DNA of 64,000 bases from Botryosphaeria dothidea (GCA_011503125.2 WWBZ02000007.1:1364001-1428000), one strand, 5' to 3'. Shown: positions 21,909-33,235, counted from the first letter of the stretch. Made by a program: numbers and translations. Notes: generated by a model from the letters alone, not told the origin.

Positions 21909-23420
21909 TCAACGCTTCCCATCAATGATATTCTCCATGCTCTCCGTATTACTATTACCTACCCTCATCTCGTACGTGCTCTGCACCTCATACGTGTTTG
22001 TGACAATGATTTCATCTTTCTTGGGACTCCTCCACCAGCCTTTCGATAGCCTGCTGTTCCCAGCTACGCGAGCTGTACCTTTTCCTCCAATCGCCATGAA
22101 GCTCAAAGGAAGGCTAATCCTGCTCCGGCTCGGTCCGTTGGGGGAGCGCGGATAAACGCTGTCGTCCAGAAGTCCAGGGAGGTATTGTTTGATGAGAGGC
22201 TTCAATGATATTATGCACTGGCAAATGATGATAACGTTTATCTCAACGGAGCTATTGGATCATTTTCGTCAGCAAAGTGTTGTATTCAGTGCAAGAGTTC
22301 AGCGGTACATACGACCAGATGGAGACACGGACACGCTCCCAGGTGTAATCTTGATCTCCCTGGACGTTTTGGATGGTAATGATCCGCATAATGCTGGCAG
22401 CAACAGCGCTAAGTTCAATCAGCAGCGGCTCTATATGATGATGGATGTTGTGTGCACTTACAAGCCCCCTCCTGCCAGGAGAAAGAAGACAATCATCCGC
22501 TCACCGAGTGGAAACTGAATTTTGCGAATGACTGGCAGTGGTATCAGGATCATTAAGCCACTTGTCGCGATGTTGATGACTGCTTGGATGAGAGTAAGGT
22601 TGTTGAGACATTGCGCCTTTGTCGAATCCATAGGTCTGCATACGGCGCTGACCTACTTTGGATTAGCTGATGAGATTGCATTCAGGCGCTGTGTCTGCTT
22701 ACCACTACGGTCGAACCCATAGCATATCCAACGATAATGACCATGATGATGTATATGATGATGCGGAAAGGTTTGCTTGGATTTAGGCGGTGGTACAACA
22801 TGAGGATCGAGAATTTTGAAAGCATGGGCGCCCAGCTGCCAAACGCGGTCAGAATACATACACCACGAAGAATACTGATATACATACCAGTAAGTGGTAA
22901 GGACGGGAATGGACCACTGTGCTCTAGTTAGTACACGCATTCAGCCCTTTCAAATCGTAAGTACTCACTTGCGCATAGTCTTTCAACTGCGTGGCTCTGA
23001 CGTTCCAAAGGTGGTCTCCAAAGCCGTATTGCATCCCTGATTTCAAAGTCAGTGTCTGAGGAATTCCAAGCCAAATTGAACTTGGCGATGATGCTTACAT
23101 TGTATGGAGCACACGAAGAAGGCGATACTCAACAACTGGCGAAATCAGTATGTTTCGTGCGACAACACACTTCACGGTCTCTTACCCATGCCGCTACAAC
23201 CGCATCTATAGACAGTCAGTCACCGATCGCACAGGTACCAGCAAGCATACTCACAATCATCCAGGCCGAAATGCCTCATTACTCCGGCGCGCGCCCATAT
23301 CCTCAACGCCAGCGTCACGGTCGCGCCACCAACAAGCCCAGCAGTTATCCGAATAAACTCCCACTGTGCGCTCGTCATGGGACCATCAAAATTCGACGTC
23401 TGACCAGCAGGCGGGTCCAT
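21909..23420 (-). CDS. Fungal rhodopsin-fold (PTH11/SAT4-like) integral membrane protein
   Basis: Nine exons (23420-23255, 23205-23186, 23135-23099, 23036-22969, 22916-22888, 22835-22703, 22652-22462, 22408-22313, 22251-21909) join in phase to 360 residues. An alternative start at 23444 adds eight residues. The family signatures are GLDDYAVVAAW across intron 1, MLSKFSILMLYHRL, NLTLIQAVINIATSGLMILI, the WERVRVSIWS stretch and SSVEINVIIICQC. Multiple membrane helices are followed by a hydrophilic tail. Proteins of this family are GPCR-like and common in Pezizomycotina, but most have no known ligand. The dense intron pattern is normal for the family. Confidence 0.85.
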
Positions 23421-26225
23421 GGCTGGTGTTGTTTCCAGGACCATGTGTAGGAAAGGGTAGGGAATGCCACGAGTCAAGCGGAGAGGGAGCAAAGGGAAGA
23501 AATGAGTGGAGAGTTGTCAAAACCCCAGACAGCGGGAACGGGAAGACGTAGATCAATCAATCTAAAGCGTGGCGACTCGGGCAGCTCAAGGGGGAGGGAA
23601 GGCTTGAGCTGAAGGTTGCACCTGCAGGTGCGGTCGCTGTCTGGACCGGGAAGTGGGTGGGAGGGAGCGGTAAGCCAGCACGCTCGCTCTTAGCATTCTG
23701 CTAGGGTCGGCACAGTCGAAGAATAAGAAGAGATGATGCAGAAGAATGTGAAACCTGGAGGTAGATAGCGCGACTCGGTGGCGGAGGGCAAGGCCCGGAA
23801 GCAGTAAATTGACCAGTGGGCATGGGCAGCAGCCGTTTCGAGGACCGATTTGTCAAGGGAGTTCCCTAAAACGAAACCTGCACGATATCGATGCCAGGAG
23901 TCAGAACCCTGTATAAGGCGAAACGCTGGGTCAGCCCGAGGAGAGCCGGCCGGCGATGGGCCCTGTTCGCGGCAGTGGGCACAAGGTCGAGTGCCGATTC
24001 CGGTCAAGTGGTCACCGTGCCGCACACGGCTCTCCCGCCGCCAGCATGCCACGGTGCGTTTTGTTCACCGGGAGTCTCTGACCAGAGCCGCTCCTTCACA
24101 TCCCAAACCACCATCTGGAACACCAGCATCTCCACTCGCTGCGCCGACGTACGCGTGCTGCTGGCGATCATCTGCGCCCACTTCGTCACAGCAACCTCCC
24201 GCAGGGAACATCTCTTCCATACACCCACCGCACAGCCTGCATTTTCCTCATTCCGATAGCAATAGTGCGCTACCCGTCGACCTGGCTGTTAGTAATTTCC
24301 CGACGACTAAACATAGCTTCCGGGAAATCTCCCACCGGACAAGGCTTCCCGATGCGCGCATCCTGCCAGGCGATCAGCCCAGCATAAACTCCATCCATCC
24401 CCGAAAGTGTTGCAAAAATAAGAGCGTTCCCTCTTAAAGCGGAGCCCAGCCGGCGACGCGAGGAGAACGAACGAGGATGTGCCCATGCGCCACGGATAAA
24501 ATTCCCCTGCTGTGTGCGCAGAGACGCTCGCACAGTCCACCACTCACTCTCCACATTGACGCTCCGTGCGCACTCCATCGTCGTTGCTCTCAGACACGTA
24601 CTGTGCCAACAATAAAGCAGGCCGCTTTTTTACCAGAACACCGGTGCGAAGCGCCAGGCATCTTCGCCATCCCGCGGCCAGCCACCCATCGAGATCGAAC
24701 CTTTTTTTTCACCTCCCGCTCGTCGGATGCTGCCGTTGACGCGCGATTGGGCGCACAATCGAGTGGTGACGCTAAGGAACAAGCCCGCGACCCCCTGGTA
24801 TGTGAGGATAGCGCGGCGCGAACTACTGAGCCGTTAGACCGGAGTTCTGCGCCCTCTCTGCTCCGACGAGGAAAGCTCACGGGCCGGCTGGCGTGTGACG
24901 CCGGTCTGAATTGGGGAGACGCTGGGAATGATGCGTTGCTTGTGCGCAGCGGCATGTGAGTCACGGTACCTGTTGGTGACGGTACTGTAATTCTTCTTCG
25001 ATCATTGGTGAAGCACCTGCTGAGCTTTTCTGGTAAGCCGTCGAGAATTGGCCATCCGCCAAGTGCGAACAGGGCATTGCTTCTTGACCTCTTCCTGAGA
25101 CACGATAAGGGCCGTCCCAAAGCAAAGATAGAGGTAGGAGATCCAGGACGAAGGCTTCCGTGAGAAACAATGCGGCTCGGTCGACGCTCTTTCTGGGAAG
25201 GATTGAATCGGCAGACGTTGATGTCGGCGGTCTCGATACTCCATCGGCCACTCAATACTCAGAGCAACCATTCCGCAATCAAGGGAGCTTATCGGCCCAC
25301 CGCTCGACCGAAGCTCCAGACCATATTCCTCATACTGCTAGCAATCCTACGGTGACTAACATCTCCGCGACACCAGCGCATCCGCCTGCAGCGAAAAAAC
25401 GTTGGTGGAGATTGACGGATATTCCTGGTTTTACACGAATGACACCAAGCCCTACATTGTAGGCTACATCATTGCGGAAACGCGGAATCCTCATCCGTCG
25501 ACAAGTATGAGGATGCTCTTTGATGTTCATCCAAAGAAACTTCCTTCCTTCTCGACGGCGGCGTCAACGAAACTCTCTGCTGATCCTTTCGTCCTCCACG
25601 GCTCGTGCCATGTGAATTAACGCGACGATCCCGAGGTCGTATACTTCAGATCTTCTGAGCATAATTATGACTTCGGCGCTGGAGCCACACGTGTATACGT
25701 CGCGACGAGCTGAGGATTAGATGACGATCACAGGAAAGAAAGTGTAGGCCGGTGCGGCACGAACAGTGATTGCAGTAGGGGAATATCGAGCCGACAACTC
25801 GATAATTGCAAGAAACGCCGTCCGAGTAGATTTACCGTGACGATGAGGATCTACAGCGTCGTCACACCGAGGCTTCGCATGTGCGATATCAGCTTCTTGT
25901 CTGAAAAGACGCCAGATGGGCATACTTTCGCGAACGCCGACGATCATCTCGTAGCGGACGCTCATCACCGCTAGGCGACAAGACTTCATTGTACTTGACC
26001 TGTGCAAGTTTCCGCCTAGTTCCAGACAGGTGGACGGGCAGCTCAGTACCTGTAGCCAGCTGTCAAGCTGGAGTCACTGGCTGTGACGTCGCGCCTTTCA
26101 CAGGTCAGTCGACCGGCATGACAGCAATCCATCACAGGTTGAAGAGGGATTATACAAATGATGCGCGCAAGATCTTGACGGTCTCAATAAATTTTATAAC
26201 ATACCTCTACATATTCCCTTCCTCT
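23421..26225. other. 2.8-kb gene-poor interval
   Basis: Several open frames up to 221 codons exist on both strands, but they are Arg/Ser-rich, overlap each other and show no recognisable domain or conserved motif. 25160-25620 has two plus-strand frames, one with KKRWWRLTDIPG, that might be remnants of a gene. I could not assign them. The rest includes the promoter of the rhodopsin-fold gene. Confidence 0.45.
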
Positions 26226-28077
26226 CTACAATTTCGCCTTCCCGCTCTTCTCTTCCTCTACCGCCTGTGCTTTCAGCACTCTCCTCAAAATCTTACCACT
26301 CACGCTCTTAGGAATCTCATCGACGAAACGAACGCCCCCTCTTAACCTCTTGTGGTGGGCGACCTTTTCGGTCAGCCAGTCTATTATCTCCTTCTCCGTC
26401 TTCGGGCCCGCCTCAACACCTTTAGCCGGCACGACATACGCGCGCGGTACCTCTGTGGCCTGATCTTTGTCGTAAATTCCGACGACCGCGACATCCTCGA
26501 TGGAGGGATGTGAAACGAGCAGGCCCTCCAGCTCAGCCGGTGGGACTTGGAAGCCTGGTGTTTCAAAATCAGTATCAAAACGCGTTCCCTCCCATCCAAT
26601 CCCACGAATTCCTGAGACGCTCAAAACTCACCCTTGTACTTGATCAGCTCCTTCACCCTGTCGGTGATGTAAAAATGGCCCTCCGCATCCTGGTGCCCGA
26701 CGTCGCCCGTTTTGAAGAAACCGTCCTCCGTCAGGGCGTTCCGTGTCGCCTCGTCGTTCTTCCAGTACCCTTTGAACACGTTGGGGCCCTTGATCCACAG
26801 CTCGCCCGTCTCGTCGACCGGCACCTCCTGCTCCTCGGGGCTCATGTACTTGGCGACCTGGTTCGGCATGAGCTTCCCCACGCTGCCGATCTTCCTGTCC
26901 CAGTCGGCCCACTCCTGCGTGTGCGTCGTCGGGCTCGTCTCGCTCAGCCCGTACCCCTGCTTGACCGCCAGCCTGCGCTTCTTCCACAGCTCCTCGACGA
27001 TCTCGTAGGTCAGCGGCGCCGCGCCCGAGTTGGTCATGCGCAGCGACGAGAGGTCGTACTTGTCGACCACGGGCGACTTGCTGAGCATGAGCACCACCGG
27101 CGGGACGAGATAGGCAAACGTAATGCGGTGCTCCTGCACGTGGGAGCAAAACTTCTCCAGGTCGAACTTGTCCATGACGACCAGCTGCACGCCCGTAAAC
27201 ATGCCGTGGTGCACGAGGCAGGTGAGGCCATAGATGTGGAAGAACGGGAGGAACGCGATGACCTTGTCCTTCTCGGACTGCAGGTTGACGCCCTCGAGCG
27301 CGCGGTTCATCAGCGTGTTGGCGACGATGTTGGTGTGCGTGAGCATCACGCCCTTGGGCAGGCCCGTCGTGCCGCTCGAGTAGACGAGGAAGGCCAGGTC
27401 CTGCGCCGGGTCCAGCTTGGTGCGGCGGAAGCGAGACACGCCCGAGATGTTGCGGATGCTGGTGAAGTGCTTGACCGCGCCCGCCGGGTCGCGCGCGTCG
27501 CCCATGACGATGATGCGGTCCTGCGGCACGCCGGCCGCCGCCGCGGCTTTCTGCACCGTCGGCAGCAGCGGCAGCTGCGTGACGACGGCTTTCGCCTCTG
27601 CATTTTTCAGCTGGAAGGCGAGCTCCTCGACGCTGTAGGTGGGGTTGGCTGGGGATATGATGCCGCCCGCCCAGTGTGTGCCCCAGGTTATGGCGGGAGT
27701 GTCGATGCAATTGGGCGAGAAGATGGCGAGCACGTCGCCCTTTTGCCAGTCCCAGACGCCTTTGAGGCCTTTGCCGAAGTCGATGGCGGTGTTCTTGACT
27801 TGAGCATAGGTGTACGAACGGTCGGTGTTTGCGTCCAGGTAGATTACTGGTGCAATTTTAGTGCTGCTCTTTGTTGGAAGATAGTGGAATGCAGAGAAAC
27901 ATCTCCTAAACGGAGTACAGAAGCAGAAAGGGTTACCACTTTGCAAGCTGAAAGACAACTAGATTCTAGGCTTTTACCTTTGTCATCCGGGTATGGCTTG
28001 TCCTTTCTCTCGAACAGGAAAGCCCAGATGTCAATGTTGGGGACATCGATGGAAGGGTAGGGCGACGGGGTAGGCAT
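26226..28077 (-). CDS. Acyl-CoA synthetase, 4-coumarate-CoA ligase type, with peroxisomal-type C-terminus
   Basis: Three exons (28077-27978, 27846-26632, 26554-26226) give 547 residues of an ANL-superfamily adenylate-forming enzyme. The phosphate loop is YSSGTTGLPKGV near 187, followed by QGYGLSETSP and TGDVGHQDAEGHFYITDR, then KELIKYKG joined to GFQVPPAELEGLL. The final adenylation lysine lies in KSVSGKILRR. The last three residues are AKL, a good match to the peroxisomal targeting signal 1. It probably activates an aromatic or fatty acid as its CoA thioester, in peroxisomes. It is divergent from a thioesterase-like gene 408 bp away. Confidence 0.92.
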
Positions 28078-28485
28078 TGTGTTTGCTACGGGAAGTTAAG
28101 AAGCGGCGGGAGAGAAGACAGAGTAGAGGACAGGAGAGACAGGAGAGGCGGAACAGAAATCCGACGCCTCCGTTCGGCGTCGGCACGGTAAGAGATAGGA
28201 GTAGCCGACGCAGGCCGCTCGCCGAATGGTGGCTGCGGCTTGCGCTGGCAATTAGTGACGCAGTTGCGGGAGATGGAGGGGCGGGGCCAAGATCTGGGGA
28301 AGACAGCCGAGGCGCTCTCCGTCATTGCTGTGGGCCTTGGGAGGAGATGGGCCGAGGCTGCTCCTCCGCCGCGTCCTTCGCGACTCCGACGCCCTTTGCT
28401 ATCGCGCCTCCGCCATGTAGCCCCTGATCGATACAACAATTCTCCCAAGTCTCTCCCTTGCCCTCTCTCTCCCGCTTTCCCCAAG
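28078..28485. promoter_or_regulatory. Bidirectional promoter of the acyl-CoA ligase and thioesterase genes
   Basis: 408 bp separate the two divergent start codons. The plus-strand side ends in a CT-rich run (28440-28480), typical of fungal leaders. I cannot identify a specific factor site by eye. Confidence 0.5.
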
Positions 28486-29448
28486 ATGGCACCGACGTTT
28501 GCTGAGGCCACGGCGGTGGAAGCTGTGGACTCACACACCTACTCGGCCAATTTCTACACCGAATGGAGCGTCGGCTCAGGTATGCCGTCCCCGCCTTGAG
28601 CACTAGCAGCCGCACAGCATGCTGACAACTGATCAGTGCCTCACGGGGGCTTTGTAACAGCTGTCTTCCTGCGCGTTGCCTCGACCCATTTCCGCACTAC
28701 GCTCGCCAAACAGTACCAACCGCATACCATCACACTGCACCTCGAGTTTCTGCGGCGAACGCAAGAAGGCCCGGCAACCTTCAAGGTCAAGGACGCAAAG
28801 CTTGGCCGACAGACGTCCACAATTCACGTTTCTTTGGTCCAAGATGGCCGGGAAGAAGTCGTTGGCTACATCACGAACTCGAATATCGGCGCCGAGCAGG
28901 GCGTGTCCTTTGAGACGGGCTGGTCCCTCGATCCCGCCCCGCCGCCTGTCGACCTTGCCCGGCTGAGTGAGAACAAGGATGAGAAGTGGGCGGAGATGAA
29001 GGAGAAGCCGTTTCCAAAGTTTCGGAAGGTGATGAACCGCGTGCGCATGTATTTGCCGCGGAACGGCCAAGCGATGACGAGCCTCTGCGACGAGTGGATG
29101 CGGTTCGAGTCGGGCGAGAAGTTCACAAATGAGAGCATTGGACTTGTTTCGGATCTGTGGCCTCAGATCATCGAGGAGTTCCGTCGGCAAGAAAAGAGCG
29201 CGGCGCCGTTCTGGTACCCTACGTTACTGCTGAATCTGGATGTGAAGAAATCGCTGCCGGAGGAGGGTGTGGAGTGGTTATTCGCTCGGGTGCGGGCGAA
29301 GAAGATCAAGAACGGCCGGCAGGACCTAGAGGTGATAATCCAGGACGAGAGCGGCGAGATAGTCGCGTTGAGCCATCATGTCGCGCTTGTGTTGAGCGCC
29401 GAGAGGAATATGGCGAAACGGACAACGAGAGACGCCAGCAAGATTTAG
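28486..29448 (+). CDS. Thioesterase-superfamily (acyl-CoA thioesterase-like) protein
   Basis: Two exons (28486-28579, 28637-29448) give 301 residues. The N-terminal half has the hot-dog thioesterase pattern: VPHGGFVTAVFLR, then HTITLHLEFLRRTQEGPA and the double-hot-dog-type continuation ending EVIIQDESGEIVALSHHVALVL. It is likely to hydrolyse acyl-CoA; no substrate can be deduced. The C-terminus SKI is a weak variant of a peroxisomal signal, which would place it with the divergent ligase. The final 71 nt of the CDS are part of a tandem duplication extending past the stop. Confidence 0.8.
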
Positions 29449-29531
29449 AGGCCTATGTCGCGCTTGTGTTGAGCGCCCAGAGACATCTGGCGGAACGGAC
29501 AACGAGAGACGCTAGCAAGATGTAGAGGCCT
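29378..29531 (+). repeat. Two-unit 77-bp tandem duplication across the thioesterase stop codon
   Basis: Units 29378-29454 and 29455-29531 both begin ATGTCGCGCTTGTGTTGAGC and end with a TAGAGGCCT tail. They differ at about nine positions. Unit 1 holds the real C-terminal codons and stop; unit 2 lies in the 3' flank. The unit length is not divisible by three, but unit 2 is behind the stop, so the protein is unaffected. Confidence 0.9.
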
Positions 29532-29850
29532 TTCTCTTTAGAGGCATAGAGCGTAGCCAAAGATGTAGAAGAAGTAGTTGCTAGAACGTATTTGCCTTGG
29601 CCTCTTGCTTACACGTGTTTTCGCGACGTTGCTGAACGCGAGTCGCGTCTCTTCAGGGAAGAACGCCTGTACATCGCACCTCGCACCTCGAACCTTCGTT
29701 GCCTTGACCTCAAAACCCGTGGGTTTTCAATGTCATCCCCACCCTCCGCATTTCGTTGATTTGGCGCGTGCGTCGACTGTCCCACCAACCTTGACTTGGC
29801 TTCACCTCTCTGCTGCCGAGTCGCTTTTGACAACCATTGCTCCTCACACC

Positions 29851-32067
29851 ATGGGCATCAAAGGGTGAGTCCACACAAGTCCATGATTTGCCTCAGCCCG
29901 AAAAGCTGACCGAGAAAGCCTTTGGGAGGAGGTCAGGAAAGCCACGCTTGGACGCAGGGTAGATCTGGCTGTGCTTAGTGAAGAGTGCGTGCGGGAGAAG
30001 GGGAGGCCTCTTCGCCTGGCTGTTGATGTTTCAATCGTTCTTTACGGGTATCAACATGCAACCCAAGTAGCGAGAAGCGCCGGTTAGTCCTTCCCACGCG
30101 GCTTAGCATGGACAAAACTGACTTTACATACAACAGGCGGGAAGAACCACCCAACGCGCACCTTTTTCTACCACGTCACACATCTGATGATGGCTGGTGT
30201 GCAGCCGGTATTCGTTTACGATGGCTCTCGACGTCCGCCGGTGAAGCGGGACCGATATGTTCCCCGAACCTCTTCGTTCACAGCATACCCTGCCGCGGCC
30301 GCGTCCTCGCTCCGGACTAACGAAGATGTCGACAAAGAGTACGAGATCCGCCATATCATAGCCCTTTCCCGCCAAGTACTTGATCACTTGGGAGTGCCTT
30401 GATTGGAGGCTCCGGGCGAAGCCGAAGCTGAGTGTGTGGCCTTGGAGAAAGCTGGTGTTGTTGACGCTATCTCGACGAAGGACGGGGATGCCTTGGCCTT
30501 CGGTGGCGCTACCGTCCTCCTACCTGAGAACAAGACAACTCACAAAGGTCGTACAGTCTTGCCTGTATGCGAATTCACAGCGGAAGCCATCAAAAGGGAA
30601 GATCTGGTCCTCCTCGCACTGATTGCAGGAGGAGATTACGACCATGGCATCCTCGGCTGTGGCCGCATGCTTGCCATGGCTGCCGCTCGTGCAGGATACG
30701 GAAAAGAGCTGTTCGCACACATACAGTCGGGAATCTTCGTCCCGCGGAAGCTAGCCGCCTGGAGAAACAAGCTGAAGGCTGAATTGGAGACGAATAGTCA
30801 CAGAAGGCTTGGCGGTATTCATCGCGGAGTGGCGGCCAACATGCCGGACGATTTTCCGAAGCAAGAGATTTTGGATTTGTACCTGCACCCTGCAGTATCT
30901 TCCGCGGAGCAGCTCCAGAAACTGGAGAGCACCATCGCTTGGACCCCACCAATTAACATCTTAACGCTGCGAGAATTTGCTGGAGTGAATTTCGATTGGA
31001 AAGGCTTCAACTTCGCGAAGAAGTTCAGCAGCGTTTTATGCTCTCCTCTCCTGGCACGCGAACTTCTACGGCACAGCGAAAATGGAAATGATGCAACAGG
31101 TATCTTCGAGTGTATCAACAATGGAAGGGATGCTGTAGCTGGTGAATCTCCCGAGGAAGTCCGTCTTGAATTCATACCGCATCACGTCGTCGGTACGGAT
31201 TGGCAAGCGGAGCCCAAGCTCATGGGCTACTCGATTCAGTTCGATAAGAATGATGAGTATGATCGAAACAAACCTGATAGGGCATGGTGTCCAGCTTTCC
31301 TCGTAAAGCGCGGTACTCCCGTTCAATACGAATCTTGGAAGAATTAGACGGAAAAGTCGGGTCAGACACCGGGAAAACGTAGTCAATCTGCCTCCAATGC
31401 AGAACATCCACAACCTGCCAAGAGACAGCGTGGGCGTCCCAGAAAGATCGCACCTGATCCCACTCCCGATGCCGGCAATGCAAAATCTTCTCTCGTTCCA
31501 GACGATCGCAATAACACGCCACTGGGCCCCGCCGCCGCCGCTAAAGACCGACCACCACAAGCCACGAGTCCCCTTTCATCACAATCCAACGTGGCAGGTA
31601 CCAAAAGGAAGTTGCAATTGCTGAGGCCCATAGAGGAAATCATGGCCGAAAGGCTTGCCTCAAGCACAGAGTCTGGGCCCCAGAAGCTGACGGCTTCACC
31701 TTTGGATTCAGATAAAACTCTGGAAAATACGTCAAGGACGGATTCTGGACGGATACCTCCATTTCATCCGCTGTCTGTATCTTGCGCGAACGACGAAGAT
31801 GACGATGTCATCATTCTGGACTCGCGTCCAGTTAACAATTCCTCTTTCTCCCGGGCTTTCCCATACTTAAATGATGCCATTACAGAGGATACCTCTCGAA
31901 AGCATGATCGTCTTTCGGTATCCCAGCTCGGTTCTCCAAGTGTGCCAAATCAGGGACCTGCCAATAACCTGCCGCCGACAAAACCTTCCAAGAGCCGTGC
32001 TTCAGATAAGGGGTCACGCGGCCGAAAGAAAGAAAGGGCGCTTAACAACAGTGCCTACATAACATGA
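29851..32067 (+). pseudogene. XPG/FEN1-family nuclease (GEN1/Yen1-like) with two in-frame stop codons
   Basis: Exons 29851-29864, 29919-30082 and 30137-32067 form one frame of 703 codons. It starts MGIKGLWEEVRKATLGR (XPG N-domain), passes LRLAVDVSIVLYGYQ, and reaches LDHLGVP, TGA, LEAPGEAEAEC (XPG I-domain). Then come STKDGDALAFGG, ALIAGGDYDHGI and a C-terminal tail with AT-hook RGRPRK. The TGA at 30400-30402 replaces a residue between VP and LEAPGEAE, where relatives usually have an aromatic residue. A TAG lies at 31345-31347. The frame continues unshifted after both. GEN1/Yen1 enzymes cut Holliday junctions. This copy should be inactive unless the stops are read through or are sequence errors. 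Confidence 0.8.
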
Positions 32068-32244
32068 GCGCAGTTGTGGGGGTAGGACGTCTTCATCATA
32101 ATCTTGCGCATGGTTTGGCCTGAGCTTTCACTGTTAGCCTTCGTCCCCCGCAATGTGAAGGAAACTTGTGGTATTTACTTCATGTACCCTTCAATAGCAA
32201 ACAAACAAGAATTAACGATACATGACTTCTGGATGAATCTTTCA

Positions 32245-32440
32245 TACAGAGTGATGCTGCAGCCGGCGGTTAGCGAGGATGGCATTCGACAAAAATTACG
32301 TTCATGGGGAGTCGAAGCATTCGTCCGAATGCAAGTGTATTCTATTCTTAAGGACAAGGCCATCCGGACGAATGTTTCCACTCCCCATGAACGTAATTTT
32401 GTGAAAGACCGCTGGCCGTCGGCTGCAACACCCCGCTATA
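32245..32440. mobile_element. MITE-like element, copy F (longest hairpin)
   Basis: 196 bp from TACAGAGTGATGCTGCAGCC to CCCCGCTATA. The inner arms are about 42 bp each, with around five mismatches. They run from AAAATTACGTTCATGGGG through GCATTCGTCC on the left and return as CCCCATGAACGTAATTTT on the right. The loop is about 30 bp. There is no coding capacity. Confidence 0.88.
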
Positions 32441-32600
32441 ATACCATCCTGAGGAACAAATTCCCGGTCCTCCTTCCAGGTTTCTCTTCCCGTCAAAGCA
32501 CGCTCCAAACTCCACAACCCCAGAAACGCGATGACTTCCCAGGTCTCCCAAGCTTCTAACCACAACGTAAGACATGATGACCAAAAACGGATTGCCATCT

Positions 32601-32853
32601 TCAGGGTTTCTGCTGGCGTTTCCGCGTGTGGAACCACCTCTCAGTGCTCCATGGAGCCTCCCGCGCTGTCTCGGCCAGCCATCTGTTGATCGCCTCGGCG
32701 CTGCCACAGTCGTTGCTATTTCCAGTGATCGTCGAGCTCCAACTTCCAATACTGCTGGAGCTGCCGCCGGTTGTTGTAGTTTGTTCTGCGGGTGATATTA
32801 GTCAGGTGATCTGGATAGTTCGTGGGAATGGGCGGTTGCTTACTTGATGGCAT
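32601..32853 (-). CDS. Small two-exon hypothetical gene (64 aa)
   Basis: Exon 1 (32853-32844) encodes only MPS plus one base. A 58-bp intron starts GTAAGC and ends CTGACTAATATCACCCGCAG, with a good branch-site sequence. Exon 2 (32785-32601) continues KQTTTTGGSSSSIGSWSST, a low-complexity linker, then GSAEAINRWLAETAREAPW, an amphipathic helix-like segment, and a basic end TRKRQQKP. I do not recognise it. The frame and intron are convincing, but nothing else supports expression. It shares an upstream motif with the two Clr5 genes. Confidence 0.45.
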
Positions 32854-33009
32854 GGTGGTATAGTGTTTGTATATTCACGGAGGTGTGTGAAAGTGTAGAG
32901 CTTTTTTTTTCAGGTAGTGAGGTCTTTGGCAGTTGTGTGAAGAGCTGCTGGAAGGTGTATAAATATTGCGGAGGGTGGACCCCAAGCGATGTGCTGGTTG
33001 CGTGGTCAC

Positions 33010-33235
33010 AGAAGTGCAGTACAAAAGTGCAGGTTCATGCTGTCAGAGCTCAGGACAAAAGTGCAGTGCATAAGTGAGCAAGCGTGCAGATAAGGCAAGA
33101 CAGAAGTGCAAGGCAAAAGTGCAAAGCAAAAGTGCAGTTTGAAATCACAGCACGGAAATGCAGCGTCGAGTTGCGGAGCAAATACGCAGAACCAAAGCGC
33201 AGAGCAAACGCGTAGATCAAGACTGCGTCATATTG
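33010..33235. repeat. Degenerate 11-13-bp tandem array with ACAAAAGTGCAG core
   Basis: At least six near-matches to AAAAGTGCA or AAGTGCA lie in the first 130 bp (33011, 33022, 33055, 33102, 33113, 33128). They grade into more divergent units (GAGCAAATACGCAGA, ACCAAAGCGCAGA). The array is about 160-380 bp upstream of the small gene at 32853 and lies in the 3' flank of the Clr5 gene. Confidence 0.75.

Noticed and set aside
24590..25255. 221-codon minus-strand frame in the gene-poor interval
   Set aside because: Ser/Arg-rich, overlaps other frames on both strands, no motif, no plausible splice sites or promoter context.
26510..28060. 516-codon plus-strand open frame
   Set aside because: Antisense to the acyl-CoA ligase, whose domains and splice sites are clear on the minus strand.
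30400..30402. Selenocysteine at the TGA in the XPG-like gene
   Set aside because: Ascomycete fungi are not known to use selenocysteine, and relatives have an ordinary residue at this position.
31345..31347. RIP (repeat-induced point mutation) as cause of both XPG stops
   Set aside because: CAG to TAG would fit CpA to TpA, but TGG to TGA at 30402 is not in the preferred context and no surrounding C-to-T excess is apparent.
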